This document shows, piece by piece, positions 27,901-35,901 of a DNA stretch of 64,000 nucleotides. Position 1 is the first letter of the stretch; each line of letters begins with the position of its first letter. The DNA is from JBGPLJ01 sp963826145 (GTDB taxonomy: Bacteria; Pseudomonadota; Gammaproteobacteria; Steroidobacterales; Steroidobacteraceae), in NCBI GenBank assembly GCA_963826145.1, contig CAWGVW010000002.1, positions 248,001 to 312,000 on the forward strand, in the 5' to 3' direction. The notes beneath the pieces were generated by a model. It was not told the origin of the DNA. It searched no databases and worked only from the letters and a program-made list of their open reading frames with translations. Both the position numbers and the translations under genes were made by a program.

Positions 27901-28737
27901 TTGACCCGTACCGTTGCGATCGATGGTGTAGACCTGAAATGTCGTCGCATTCGACAGCGTGTAGTTCGTCGTCGTCGTGTTGCCCGTCGCCGAGGAGCGG
28001 TTGCGGACGGTGTGCTGGGTGGTGCTCGCGCGGAATGAAAAATAGTTGCCGTTCAGATTGTCGGCATCGCTCGCGCCCCAGTAGAGAAAGGTGTTGTTGT
28101 TCGGACTCGCCGCGCTCAATCGCAACCGCGATTCCCAGCGCGTGCCCGTGCCGAAGGCATTGCCGGCGGTGGCAAAGACAGTCGACGCTCCATTGACCGT
28201 CAGCTGGCCGCCCGCAACCGTTGCAGACCCAGCCGTAACCGTCCAGGCGGCCGTGTCGAGCGTCGTGCCCGTGAAATCGTCGTACATCAGGAAGATGTTG
28301 TCGGTATCGGTCGGCGGTGTGCCGGCAGCTGCATTGCCGTAGTAGACGTAGTAGTTGTCGTCCGTGGTGTTCGCGCCGATGGCGGCCTGGGTCTTGAACC
28401 AGAGCTTGGTGGTCGCGCTGTTCCAGCTGCTTGCGTAGTCGACAACGCGATCGAGTTCCGTCCAGGCAGCGCCGGTCCAGTACACGATGCGTACGTCATT
28501 GCCGCTTGCGAGCGAATCACCACTTGTCACGAGGCTCGAATGATTGAGCGTCAGCTGCACGGAGTAGCCGTTGCCGATTGCTGTCGTCGTGACGACGCGG
28601 ACACGGATGCGCTGCGCGTAGCTTGCGTTCCACCACTGACCAGGTGGCGCGATGGACCACGCGCAGGGCGCCAGACCGAAGAGCGCGACACACGCCAACA
28701 GCGCAATCCGCAAGCCGCCGTCCGGCGCGCGCATCAT
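24934..28737 (-). CDS. mshQ: MSHA biogenesis protein MshQ, LamG-domain adhesin-like
   Basis: Exported protein of 1267 residues, the largest in the pilus cluster. A signal peptide (IALLACVALFGLAPCAWS) is followed by a DUF2341 domain (about 35-155; begins WWNASYAQRIRV), then a LamG/concanavalin-like domain (about 345-555; WWQFDEATWSNTPNQVLDAS, and VHVAVTYQSGNQKIYINGV), then Ig-like beta-rich repeats and a conserved MshQ C-terminal region. DUF2341 plus LamG suggests carbohydrate or surface binding, making it a candidate pilus-associated tip adhesin (inference). The start overlaps the mshO stop (ATGA). Confidence 0.88.
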   Translation of the reverse strand: MMRAPDGGLRIALLACVALFGLAPCAWSIAPPGQWWNASYAQRIRVRVVTTTAIGNGYSVQLTLNHSSLVTSGDSLASGNDVRIVYWTGAAWTELDRVVDYASSWNSATTKLWFKTQAAIGANTTDDNYYVYYGNAAAGTPPTDTDNIFLMYDDFTGTTLDTAAWTVTAGSATVAGGQLTVNGASTVFATAGNAFGTGTRWESRLRLSAASPNNNTFLYWGASDADNLNGNYFSFRASTTQHTVRNRSSATGNTTTTNYTLSNATTFQVYTIDRNGTGQLDFAVASANVGSNTTDVPTASARVRLANASTTTTQIYDWVRIRYFVAAEPTSALNQVESYGPLAWWQFDEATWSNTPNQVLDASGNGHTMTPYNNVATAVTSPALSGTPGTCRYGTFDGTNDYVETPDDGTFDLTDSLTAMAWIYMNAAPSADIKSVLSKDTNFEFHVNTASQLYWWWNGGTQQLTTTGTPIPALTWVHVAVTYQSGNQKIYINGVQRATLALTGTLSTNNLPFQIGQDQGLAARFWNGRIDEVRVYSRALSQTEVQTAMNATHPCLGIGVDHFLVGHDGYGINCVAENITVSLRDAANNPYTTYTQQVTLDTQSGKGTWTLVSGGGTLTDAVANDGIATYTWATGQSTATFALSYKEGATPINIRVYQTNDATLHDDDTEGTLAWSPSGFTVTSAALSNPPPASIPSFASPQIAGSNFSLYVTAFGTTPTDSQCGVIEAYTGAKSLKFWSTYVNPGTGSRQVTINGTSIATTEGGSAFQAVTFTNGQAVVTAKYKDAGSLQIAMKDTTAHPDLPTGIRGGTGAFVSRPSTFIVTGIQRTDNGTANPGATTASGSVFLPAGRPFTATVAAYDAEGSTTPNFGKETPAESVRLAPNLVLPVAGTLGATSSTVGFTGFSNAASTGNDFAYSEVGIVTLTPRIADGDYLGAGDFAGTTTGNVGRFIPNDFLVTVNTPLFLTACSAGTYTYIGQPFAYSVAPVFTVTARAFGGATTRNYTGAFFKMTNTTLTNRTYSATTGAIDTSGVPAMTADPAIADLANGTATLTFSSGTGIAFNRTTPVAPFDAAISLSINVLDSDGVAATANPVSVGGAGGIGFSAGANQRYGRIAFRNAVGSELINLPLPLRAEYYVNDSVGFVTHSSDSCTTPVTLSAIAYGGSLAAGETCALDTGSPGVSGFGCAAAAAVASRYRNPPGAGDFNLTLAAPGAGNTGTITLQATVPAWLKFDWNQSVAGNEFPTGIATFGVFNSKDTRIYERESY

Positions 28738-29588
28738 GGCGCATTCTCCACGTGCACCTGCTCGAGGAGGCGCACGAGCTCGCCGTTCTTTGAAACCGTG
28801 AGCGTCGCCGTCACTAAACCCGCGCGCTGCGAAGTGCCGGCCGCATAGGTAAAGACACAGGCGGTGAGATTGCGCGCGAGCAAGGCATTCTGCGCACCGG
28901 CGCCGACGAGCTCCGCCGTCGTGTCGCGCAAGCTCTGGTTCGACGCGACGCCGTAGGCCGAGAAGCGGCGCAGTGTCCCTTCCGTGAGATCGCAGAGATA
29001 CGTGATCGGCCCCTCGACAAGATAAATGCGCTTCGCCGGCGAGCCGTAGGCGAACTTGAAGGCGGGCGACATCGTTACGACGTCCTCTCCCGCGCTGGCG
29101 CCATCGCTGATGGAAATCGTCGTGCCGGCCGGCGTCATCACGTTCGCGAGTTCGTAGGCGTCGGCGCCCGCGATGCCGATGTTGTAGACGGAAAGGTAGC
29201 GCGCCGTGGAGCTGAAGGGGTGCGTGACGTGCGTGAACTTGCCGAGCGTCGAGAAGCTGCCATCCGGCGAGGTGAGATCGAGTTCGAGCGCGGGCGATCC
29301 GAGCGCACCGCTTGCCCGATAGCGCACCGCGTCGATCGACGCGAGCATCTCGAGCGCGGCGGTCGTCGCCGTCGTCGTCACGCGTGTGCTGTTCGGCAAG
29401 GCGCGGCGCACGTCACGGGCGACGTTGAGGAGCGCACTGTCCGCCGCCGACACGAGCTCGGAGCGGCGCGACTGGTCGGCGTACTCACGCACCGGGCCCG
29501 CGATGAGGAAAGTCGTGATCGAGATGACGATCGCAAGCAGCGTGATCGAGACGACGAGTTCGATGATGGTGAAGCCGCGGGCGCGCAT
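28734..29588 (-). CDS. mshO: MSHA biogenesis protein MshO, minor pseudopilin
   Basis: Minor pilin of 284 residues. MRARGFTIIELVVSITLLAI is a canonical type IV prepilin N terminus (cleavage after Gly, Glu at mature position 5). The size and downstream position between MshD and MshQ match MshO (PilW-like). It would form part of the initiation or tip complex with MshC, MshD and MshP. The gene lies 25 bases after mshD and overlaps mshQ by four bases. Confidence 0.88.
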   Translation of the reverse strand: MRARGFTIIELVVSITLLAIVISITTFLIAGPVREYADQSRRSELVSAADSALLNVARDVRRALPNSTRVTTTATTAALEMLASIDAVRYRASGALGSPALELDLTSPDGSFSTLGKFTHVTHPFSSTARYLSVYNIGIAGADAYELANVMTPAGTTISISDGASAGEDVVTMSPAFKFAYGSPAKRIYLVEGPITYLCDLTEGTLRRFSAYGVASNQSLRDTTAELVGAGAQNALLARNLTACVFTYAAGTSQRAGLVTATLTVSKNGELVRLLEQVHVENAP

Positions 29589-29613
29589 TGCTTGTTCGAC
29601 TTGGTGGTTCCCG

Positions 29614-30063
29614 TCAGTAATTCGAACGATAACCGCTGATGCGCACGTCGACGCCGGCGGCCGGATAGGTAACCGTTACGTCGATGCGGTAGGCATTCGC
29701 GCTCGGTACGCCAGTGAGCGCGCTCGAATGCACGACAGCGACGCTTACGTTGTAGTTGCCGAGACCCGAAATCGCATTGCCGAACTGGTCGACCGCACCG
29801 ACGTTGCTGAGGCCGTTGTAGTCATCGACATCGTCAAAATTGATGCGCCCGGATTCGCCGTCCGTGCCGTCGGGATCGACGCAGGGCTTCAGACGGATCT
29901 CCTCCAAATAGGACTCGGCGACGGCTATTGCCTGCGCGCGCGCCATGCCTTCGGCGGAGCTCTTCGCGTTCGCCGCCAGGGTGCCGAGCACGGCGCTCAC
30001 CGCTATTGCGATCAGCGTGATCGTGATGACGAGCTCGATCAGCGTGACGCCCCGCTCCTTCAT
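29614..30063 (-). CDS. mshD: MSHA pilin protein MshD, minor pilin
   Basis: Minor pilin of 149 residues with a short leader and typical N-terminal helix (MKERGVTLIELVITITLIAI). The motif AIAVAESYLEEIRLKPC and the Asp-rich FDDVDDYNG segment are typical of MshD/PilV-like proteins. The start overlaps the mshC stop by four bases. Processed by the prepilin peptidase, which is not encoded in this window. Confidence 0.88.
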   Translation of the reverse strand: MKERGVTLIELVITITLIAIAVSAVLGTLAANAKSSAEGMARAQAIAVAESYLEEIRLKPCVDPDGTDGESGRINFDDVDDYNGLSNVGAVDQFGNAISGLGNYNVSVAVVHSSALTGVPSANAYRIDVTVTYPAAGVDVRISGYRSNY

Positions 30064-30563
30064 TGCACCTCCGCGTAACCGCTCACGGTACTGACGAGGA
30101 GAGTGCGCGTGCCGACTGCGATGCTGATTCCGCCACCGCTCGAGAGAAGTCCGTCCGGACCGAAGGTCAGGGTGAAGCCGGAAGTGGCGACGCCCGCCGG
30201 AACGATGCCGGCGATCGCCTGCCCGTCGATGTTGGTCACGGCGCTCGACCAGCTTGCGGAGTTCGGATTGCAGTGATTGCCGCTCGCGGCCTGCTGATTC
30301 GCCTGGTAACCGCTCGCTGTCGCCGCGAACTGCACGCTGCAGCCCGTGGCTATCGCGACCTTCTGCGAGTAACGGATAGCGCCCGCCATTTCATCCGCGT
30401 AGCCGCGCGCACGGAAGACGTCTTGATTGAAGAAGCGGGGGCCGGCAATCGCCGCGAGGATCGCGAGGATCGCGATGACAGTGACGAGCTCGACGAGCGT
30501 GTAGGCGCGCGCATTGCGGGCGTTGCGCAGGAATTCGAGCGTCGACGAAGTCACAATGACCAC
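30060..30563 (-). CDS. mshC: MSHA pilin protein MshC, minor pilin
   Basis: Minor pilin of about 167 residues. The prepilin helix reads ARAYTLVELVTVIAILAILA, with a tyrosine instead of phenylalanine as the first mature residue. The body resembles GspH/FimT-like pilins (RYSQKVAIATGCSVQF). The start is a GTG at 30563 with GGAG six bases upstream; a second GTG at 30554 is possible. The frame is open much further upstream through mshA, which is not meaningful. Co-transcribed with mshA, mshD, mshO. Confidence 0.85.
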   Translation of the reverse strand: MVIVTSSTLEFLRNARNARAYTLVELVTVIAILAILAAIAGPRFFNQDVFRARGYADEMAGAIRYSQKVAIATGCSVQFAATASGYQANQQAASGNHCNPNSASWSSAVTNIDGQAIAGIVPAGVATSGFTLTFGPDGLLSSGGGISIAVGTRTLLVSTVSGYAEVQ

Positions 30564-30636
30564 CGGACGCTCCGGAAATGGCAGGCAGACAGGCTGCCCG
30601 GTCCGTGGGCAGCCATTGTCCGATCGGTCGAACCGG

Positions 30637-31074
30637 TCAGCAGCCGGTGACAGTCGCCGAGATGGTCGGCGCGACGCCGGCAACCGCCGAGGGCGTATAG
30701 GCCACGATGCAGGTGGCGGGCGTCGACGCACCGGTCTTGGTGAACGTCGTCGTGCCGCTCGCGACCGCGAAGGTGAAGCCGGTCGTATCGGCGAGCGTAT
30801 CGTCGATATCCGCCGTCGACGGGTAACCATTGGAGATGGTGATCGTCTGGCCGTCCATCGAGATGTTGCCGCTGCTGCCCGAGGCAAGCCACATGCCGTG
30901 CGCGAGGGCACTGGCGCTGCGCAGACTCCCGGATAGGCCGTTAACCGCGGCCTCGCGCGCCTTGCCTTCGAGTGCGATGAAGCGCGGTACCGCGAACGCC
31001 GCGAGAATGCCCAGAATGGTGATGACGACCACAAGCTCAATGAGCGTGAAGCCGCGCTCGATCTTGATTCGCAT
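30637..31074 (-). CDS. mshA: MSHA major pilin MshA
   Basis: Major pilin subunit of 145 residues. The leader MRIKIERG is followed by FTLIELVVVITILGILAAFA, with Glu5 present. The body has NGLSGSLRSASALAHGMWLA and two cysteines in the C-terminal region (TCIVAY and the terminal GC), which could form the D-loop disulphide. The start is the ATG at 31074, which has a strong GGAGGAGAGG ribosome binding site; an upstream ATG at 31098 lacks one. It is first after a 203-base gap containing a terminator-like hairpin, so it probably has its own strong promoter. Confidence 0.92.
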   Translation of the reverse strand: MRIKIERGFTLIELVVVITILGILAAFAVPRFIALEGKAREAAVNGLSGSLRSASALAHGMWLASGSSGNISMDGQTITISNGYPSTADIDDTLADTTGFTFAVASGTTTFTKTGASTPATCIVAYTPSAVAGVAPTISATVTGC

Positions 31075-31135
31075 TTGCCTCTCCTCCAGTTGATCCATGC
31101 GGCCGGGAATCCGATTCGTTCGGCCCGCCGACTTG

Positions 31136-31164
31136 ACTTGAAAAAGCGGCGGGTCTACCCCGCC
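31136..31164 (-). terminator. Intrinsic terminator-like hairpin between mshG and mshA
   Basis: On the minus strand a six-base stem GGCGGG / CCCGCC with a five-base loop is followed by GC and five Ts. It lies upstream of mshA and downstream of mshG, so it could end or attenuate readthrough from the assembly genes before the pilin gene. Confidence 0.6.
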
Positions 31165-31237
31165 TCTCTCCGCTCTATCGGGAACACCCCGGCATTCCTT
31201 AATCTCCGACCCTCAAAGGGTGACGTGCATCACTATC

Positions 31238-31261
31238 CCCTCTCCCGCCTGCGGGAGAGGG
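31238..31261. repeat. REP-like palindrome upstream of mshA
   Basis: Perfect 11-base arms (ccctctcccgc / gcgggagaggg) around a CT loop, followed by ccagggtgagggc. This sequence type is a widespread dispersed palindrome in high-GC gamma- and betaproteobacterial genomes, where it often sits at gene ends. It begins 17 bases after the mshG stop (minus strand) and may protect or terminate the mshG transcript. Confidence 0.7.
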
Positions 31262-31277
31262 CCAGGGTGAGGGCGCA

Positions 31278-32507
31278 CTAGTGCCCGGTGCTCACTTTCG
31301 CGACCATTTCCCACATCGGCAGGAACACGCCGAGCGCGAGAACGAGCACCATGCCGCCAACCCCGACGATGAGGAGCGGCTCGAGCGCCGCGCTCAGGTT
31401 CTTGAGCGAGTAGTCGACTTCGCGCTCGTAGAAGTCCGCGACCTCCGACAGCAGGTCCGTGAGCTCGCCGGTCTCCTCGCCGACCGCGAGCATCTGGATC
31501 ACGAGCGAGGGGAACATACCGACCGTCGCCGCGGCGCGGCTCAGCCCATCGCCCCGCTCAACCGCATCGCGCAATCTCGCGACGCGCTCCGCCATGTAGT
31601 CGTTGCCGGCCGAGCGCGCGATGATGTTGAGGGCCTGAATGACGGGCAGGCCCGCCGCCATCGAGATTGAGAGCGAGCGCGTGATGCGCGCGAGGATCGC
31701 CTGGTGCGCCATCGGCCCGATGACGGGCAGGCGCAATTTCAGGTGGTGCCAGCGGTAACGACCCGCCTCCGTCCGCGTGTAGTGCATGAACCAGGCGATC
31801 GCGCCCGCGATCATCGCCGCGACGACGTACCAGTAGTGCTGAAAGAACGTGGAGACACCGAGGATGATGCGCGTCGGCCAGGGCAGGTTGTCGCCGAGCA
31901 CCCGGAAGATGGGCGCGAAGTTCGGAATGACGAACATCGTGATCACGACAATGGCGATCGCAATCGCGATCACGACGATCATCGGGTAACGGATCGCATT
32001 CTTGACGCGGTCCTGCACGGTCTGATCAAGCGTCAGGTATTCGCACATGCGCAGGAACGACTGCTCGAGCGTGCCGGTCGCCTCACCCACGCGCACGATG
32101 CTCACATAGAGATTCGAGAAGACCTTTGGGTGACGAGCGAAGCTCGAGGCGAGGTCGCGCCCGGACTCGAGACTCGAGATGATGTCTTCGAGCGATTCGC
32201 GCAGGATCGCGTTGTGCGTCGATGCCGCGAGTCCCTTGAGCCCGCGAAGGAGCGGCAGGCCGCTCTTCGTGATGGTGTACATCTGCCGTGAAAAGAGGAT
32301 GAGGTCCGCCGTGCGCGGCTTGCCGCCGCCGAGCCGGCGCCACAATTGCGAAGTACCGCTGTCGATCGCGCTCGCTGGAGCGATGTCGATCGGTGTGATG
32401 CCGCTGTTGAAGAGTCGCTGCGCGATGGCGTCGGTTGTTTCGCCTTCGAGCTGGCCCGCCACGAGTTCACCGCGCGTCGAGCGACCCTTGTAGGCAAAGA
32501 CCGCCAT
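31278..32507 (-). CDS. mshG: MSHA biogenesis protein MshG, type II secretion F-family platform
   Basis: Inner-membrane platform protein of 409 residues (PilC/GspF family). Two T2SSF domains are visible, the first around FSRQMYTITKSGLPLLRGLK and the second around ITRSLSISMAAGLPVIQALN, each with the following long helices; three membrane segments include MIVVIAIAIAIVVITMFVIP and a C-terminal LIVGVGGMVLVLALGVFLPM. It couples MshE ATPase activity to pilin insertion. It starts five bases after the mshE stop. Confidence 0.93.
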   Translation of the reverse strand: MAVFAYKGRSTRGELVAGQLEGETTDAIAQRLFNSGITPIDIAPASAIDSGTSQLWRRLGGGKPRTADLILFSRQMYTITKSGLPLLRGLKGLAASTHNAILRESLEDIISSLESGRDLASSFARHPKVFSNLYVSIVRVGEATGTLEQSFLRMCEYLTLDQTVQDRVKNAIRYPMIVVIAIAIAIVVITMFVIPNFAPIFRVLGDNLPWPTRIILGVSTFFQHYWYVVAAMIAGAIAWFMHYTRTEAGRYRWHHLKLRLPVIGPMAHQAILARITRSLSISMAAGLPVIQALNIIARSAGNDYMAERVARLRDAVERGDGLSRAAATVGMFPSLVIQMLAVGEETGELTDLLSEVADFYEREVDYSLKNLSAALEPLLIVGVGGMVLVLALGVFLPMWEMVAKVSTGH

Positions 32508-32512
32508 CGGGG

Positions 32513-34288
32513 TCAGCCGGCGAGCAGGCGCTCGGCCGCCGCCGCGTCGAGCTCGGAATCCGTGCCGTCTGTCAGCTCATCGATGCCGCTCACTGCCGCT
32601 ATGACCTCCGCAAGACTCGTGACACCCTTCGCCGCGAGCGTAATTGCGCTTTGTGTGAGCGGCACGAAATCCGGGCGCGCGGCTGCCATGCGGCCGAATT
32701 CCGACAGATCGCCGCGGCGCACGGTATCGGCGAGCGCGCGGTCGATTTCCAGGAGTTCGTAAATCGCGACCCGGCCGCGATAGCCGGTGAGATTGCAGTA
32801 GGTGCAGCCGGGCCCTTCGCGAAACTTCGCCGCGCCCGCCTTGTCCGCTCCGATCTGTGCGCTGAGCCACGCGAGCTGGTGGGCGTTCGGCTGCGTGACC
32901 TGGCCACAGTCCTCGCAGACACGGCGCACGAGCCGCTGCGCGACGACCGCGTTCAGGGCCGTCGCGATCATGTAGCCTGCCGCGCCCATGTCGAGAAGGC
33001 GGTTGATCGTTGCCACCGAACTCATGGTGTGCAGCGTCGAGAACACCATGTGTCCCGTGATCGCAGCCCTAAGACCGATCTCGACGGTTTCCTTGTCGCG
33101 CATTTCGCCGACCAGGATGATGTCGGGGTCCTGGCGCAGTGTTGTGCGCAATACGCGGCCGAAGTCGAGTCCTATCTTGGCATTGACCTGCACCTGGTTG
33201 ACTCGCTCGAGGCGGTACTCCACCGGATCCTCGACCGTGATGATCTTGACGTCGGCGCGATTGAGATGCGTGAGCGCCGAATAGAGCGTCGTCGTCTTGC
33301 CGCTACCGGTCGGCCCGGTCACCAGCAGCATGCCCGCGCTCATCTCGATGATCTGGCGGAAGCGCTGCGCCATGCCCTTCGACATGCCGAGCCCATCGAG
33401 CGAAAGGAGATTCGACTGCTGATCGAGAAGCCGCATGACGACGCTCTCGCCGTACTGTGTCGGCATGGTCGCGAGACGCACGTCGATCGACTTGTCCTTG
33501 AGCTTCACCGCGAAGCGGCCGTCCTGGGGGAGGCGCTTCTCCGCGATATCGAGCCCGCACATGAGCTTCAGGCGCGTGACGAGCGCGATCGCGACGCGCC
33601 GGCCCTCGATCACCTGCTCCTGCAGGATCCCGTCGACCCGCTGGCGTATCCGCAGGTTCGATTCCCCGGGTTCGATGTGGATGTCCGACGCACGCACCTG
33701 CAGGGCGTCCTGGAACATCGACTGCAGCAGGCGAATGACAGCGGCGTCAGGCGAGCCCTCATCGACCTGCAGCTGCTCAAGGTCGATATCGCCCTCGTGC
33801 AGTTCCTGGTGGACTTCCTGGGCGATCGATGCGATTTCGTCGGTGCGGCGGTAGACAATGTCGATCGTCTTCAAGAGATCCGCTTCGCCGACGAGTGCCA
33901 GGCGCAGCGGCTGCTTCAGGCGCTTCGCAAGCTCATCGAACGCGAAGAGATCGGTCGGGTCGGCCATGCCGACCAGCAGTCCGCGCTTGTCCGACTGCAA
34001 CACCACGGCACGGTAGCGTCGCGCAAGCGCTTCCGGCAGGAGCCGCACCATCTCGCGGTCGAGATTGAGCTGGCGGATGTCGACGTAGGAAATGTTCAGA
34101 TGACGCGCGAGGAATTCGTGCAGCGCTGTCTCGCTCATGATGCCAAGATCGGTGAGCACGCGGCCGAGCTTGCGGCCGCTGCGCTTCTGTTCGGCAAGTG
34201 CCGCGGTCAGCTGATCCTGCGAGATGACCTTGTTCTCGAGCAGGAGCTCGCCGAGGCGGATCTTCTTCTTGCGGGTCGCAGCGTCCAT
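32513..34288 (-). CDS. mshE: MSHA pilus assembly ATPase MshE with MshEN cyclic di-GMP domain
   Basis: GspE/PilB-type extension ATPase of 591 residues. The N-terminal MshEN domain has two tandem motifs, RLGELLLENKVISQDQLTAA and KLGRVLTDLGIMSETALHEF, the known cyclic di-GMP binding architecture; the second keeps the conserved Gly at position 10, the first has Lys there. The core has Walker A GPTGSGKTTTLYSAL, Walker B region ILVGEMRDKETVEIGLRA and the tetracysteine zinc site (CEDCGQ and CTYCNLTGYRG). Activity, and so pilus extension, is expected to need cyclic di-GMP, linking it to the GGDEF and EAL genes nearby. Confidence 0.95.
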   Translation of the reverse strand: MDAATRKKKIRLGELLLENKVISQDQLTAALAEQKRSGRKLGRVLTDLGIMSETALHEFLARHLNISYVDIRQLNLDREMVRLLPEALARRYRAVVLQSDKRGLLVGMADPTDLFAFDELAKRLKQPLRLALVGEADLLKTIDIVYRRTDEIASIAQEVHQELHEGDIDLEQLQVDEGSPDAAVIRLLQSMFQDALQVRASDIHIEPGESNLRIRQRVDGILQEQVIEGRRVAIALVTRLKLMCGLDIAEKRLPQDGRFAVKLKDKSIDVRLATMPTQYGESVVMRLLDQQSNLLSLDGLGMSKGMAQRFRQIIEMSAGMLLVTGPTGSGKTTTLYSALTHLNRADVKIITVEDPVEYRLERVNQVQVNAKIGLDFGRVLRTTLRQDPDIILVGEMRDKETVEIGLRAAITGHMVFSTLHTMSSVATINRLLDMGAAGYMIATALNAVVAQRLVRRVCEDCGQVTQPNAHQLAWLSAQIGADKAGAAKFREGPGCTYCNLTGYRGRVAIYELLEIDRALADTVRRGDLSEFGRMAAARPDFVPLTQSAITLAAKGVTSLAEVIAAVSGIDELTDGTDSELDAAAAERLLAG

Positions 34289-34302
34289 GATTCTCGAAAC
34301 GC

Positions 34303-35901
34303 CTAATCGGCGATCTTGCCCTCTTTCATCAGATCGTCGGTGCGCTTCGTTTCCGTCGCGACGAGACCGTCCCAGTCCTTGTCGTCGACCACGAGCGGGC
34401 GCAGCAGGATCACGAGCTCGGACTTGCGCTCGAGATTGCGCTTGCTCTTGAAGAGATTGCCGAGCACCGGGATGGAGCTGAGATACGGCGTGCCGAAGTT
34501 CTGGTCGGTGCGCGTGCTGCGCATGAGGCCGCCGATCACGATCACCTGACCGGAATGGGCCTTCACGATGCTGTCGCTCTCCCGGATTTCGCTGAATGCC
34601 AGCGGCAGGGTGATGATGTCGTCGTTGCCGCCGAAATCGATCGATTTCACCTGGTCGCGCACTTCGCTTACGGTCGGGTGTATGTGAAGAATGACGCTCC
34701 CGTCCGCGGAAATCTGCGGCGTGACGTCGAGCGCGACGCCGGAAAAGAATGGCGTGAGCTCGATGTCCCGGCTCGTGCTCGAAGCGGTGCCGGTCACCGT
34801 ATTGCTCGATACGTTGGTGACGAAGAACTCGTCGGAGCCCGCCTTGATGATGGCCTTCTGGTTGTGGAGCGTCGACACGCGCGGGCTCGACAGCACGCGG
34901 GCGTTCCCCTGTGTTGCCAGCAGGTCAATGAATGCGTTGAAGTCCGGCGTATCGACCGAGAGCATGAAGGCGCCGCCGAACGGCGTCGCTTGAAATCCGT
35001 CGATCGGATTGCCCGGGCTCACGTCGATCGGCCCCGTGATCCCGGAGTGCAGCGGCACGTCGTTAAAAGACTGCGGTCCGGCCTGGCCGAAGGAAAAGGT
35101 ATGGCTGGCGTCGCGCAGTATCACTGCCCAGTTGATGCCGGCCTGAAAGCCATCGGAAAGCAGCACTTCCACGATCTTGGCTTCAAGCAGCACCTGGCGC
35201 GTCATCGTACCTTCGACGCTCGCGAGATAGTCGCCGACGGCGCGCAGCTCGGTCGGCGTTGCGCGAACCGCGATGATCCCGGCCTCCGCATTGACGACGA
35301 CGCTCCGATCGGGCCCTGAGCCGACGATTGCGTGCACGCTCGCTTCGAGCTCAACCCAGAACTTGCTAAGCGATTGCGTAAGGATGGCGGTGCCCGTGGT
35401 CTCCTGCGCGCTCTCGCGGTCGCCGCCGGACCTGAACACACCGCTGCCGGTCGAGTTCGAGTCGCTTTGTCCGTTCTGGCCGCTGCGCGAGCCATTGTCG
35501 GTGATCTGCCCAGAACTCACCCGCGTGCGCGAAACTCCGCTGCGCTGGATATCGAGATAGTTCACGTGATAAACGCGCGTCTGAACAGTCGCCGGCAGGA
35601 CAACGAAGCCTGAATTCACGCGGCGGTAGTCGTAGCCATAGAGCTCCTTCACGGCGTCGAGCGCTTCAACGACGGTGACGTGGCGCATCTTCAGGGTGAT
35701 GGATCCAGCGACCTCCGGATGCACGAGCATGTTGTAGTGCGTGCCTTCCACCAAGCCGTTGAAGAACGACTGGGCGGGCGCGGCATTCACCTCGATGTCG
35801 AAGCGCTCCTCCTGGACGGGAGCATCCGCGGCGATCGCGGCGGTGAACCCGCTGCAGGCAAGCAGCAGCCAGACGAAACCACGAATGCGACGCGTGCTCA
35901 T
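34303..35901 (-). CDS. mshL: MSHA pilus secretin MshL
   Basis: Outer-membrane secretin of 532 residues through which the pilus passes. A signal peptide (WLLLACSGFTAAIAA) is followed by an STN-like short N domain (about 30-110), an N1/NolW-like domain with a Ser/Gly-rich spacer (about 130-180), and the secretin domain, including VEVLLSDGFQAGINW, LLATQGNARVLSSPRVSTLH and the near C-terminal VIVIGGLMRSTRTD. Start overlaps the mshK stop (ATGA). It precedes mshE directly; mshM and mshN, which normally lie between, are absent. Confidence 0.93.
   Translation of the reverse strand: MSTRRIRGFVWLLLACSGFTAAIAADAPVQEERFDIEVNAAPAQSFFNGLVEGTHYNMLVHPEVAGSITLKMRHVTVVEALDAVKELYGYDYRRVNSGFVVLPATVQTRVYHVNYLDIQRSGVSRTRVSSGQITDNGSRSGQNGQSDSNSTGSGVFRSGGDRESAQETTGTAILTQSLSKFWVELEASVHAIVGSGPDRSVVVNAEAGIIAVRATPTELRAVGDYLASVEGTMTRQVLLEAKIVEVLLSDGFQAGINWAVILRDASHTFSFGQAGPQSFNDVPLHSGITGPIDVSPGNPIDGFQATPFGGAFMLSVDTPDFNAFIDLLATQGNARVLSSPRVSTLHNQKAIIKAGSDEFFVTNVSSNTVTGTASSTSRDIELTPFFSGVALDVTPQISADGSVILHIHPTVSEVRDQVKSIDFGGNDDIITLPLAFSEIRESDSIVKAHSGQVIVIGGLMRSTRTDQNFGTPYLSSIPVLGNLFKSKRNLERKSELVILLRPLVVDDKDWDGLVATETKRTDDLMKEGKIAD

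Noticed and set aside
32435..34306. Open frame of 623 codons on the plus strand opposite mshE
   Set aside because: Antisense shadow of a motif-complete ATPase gene.
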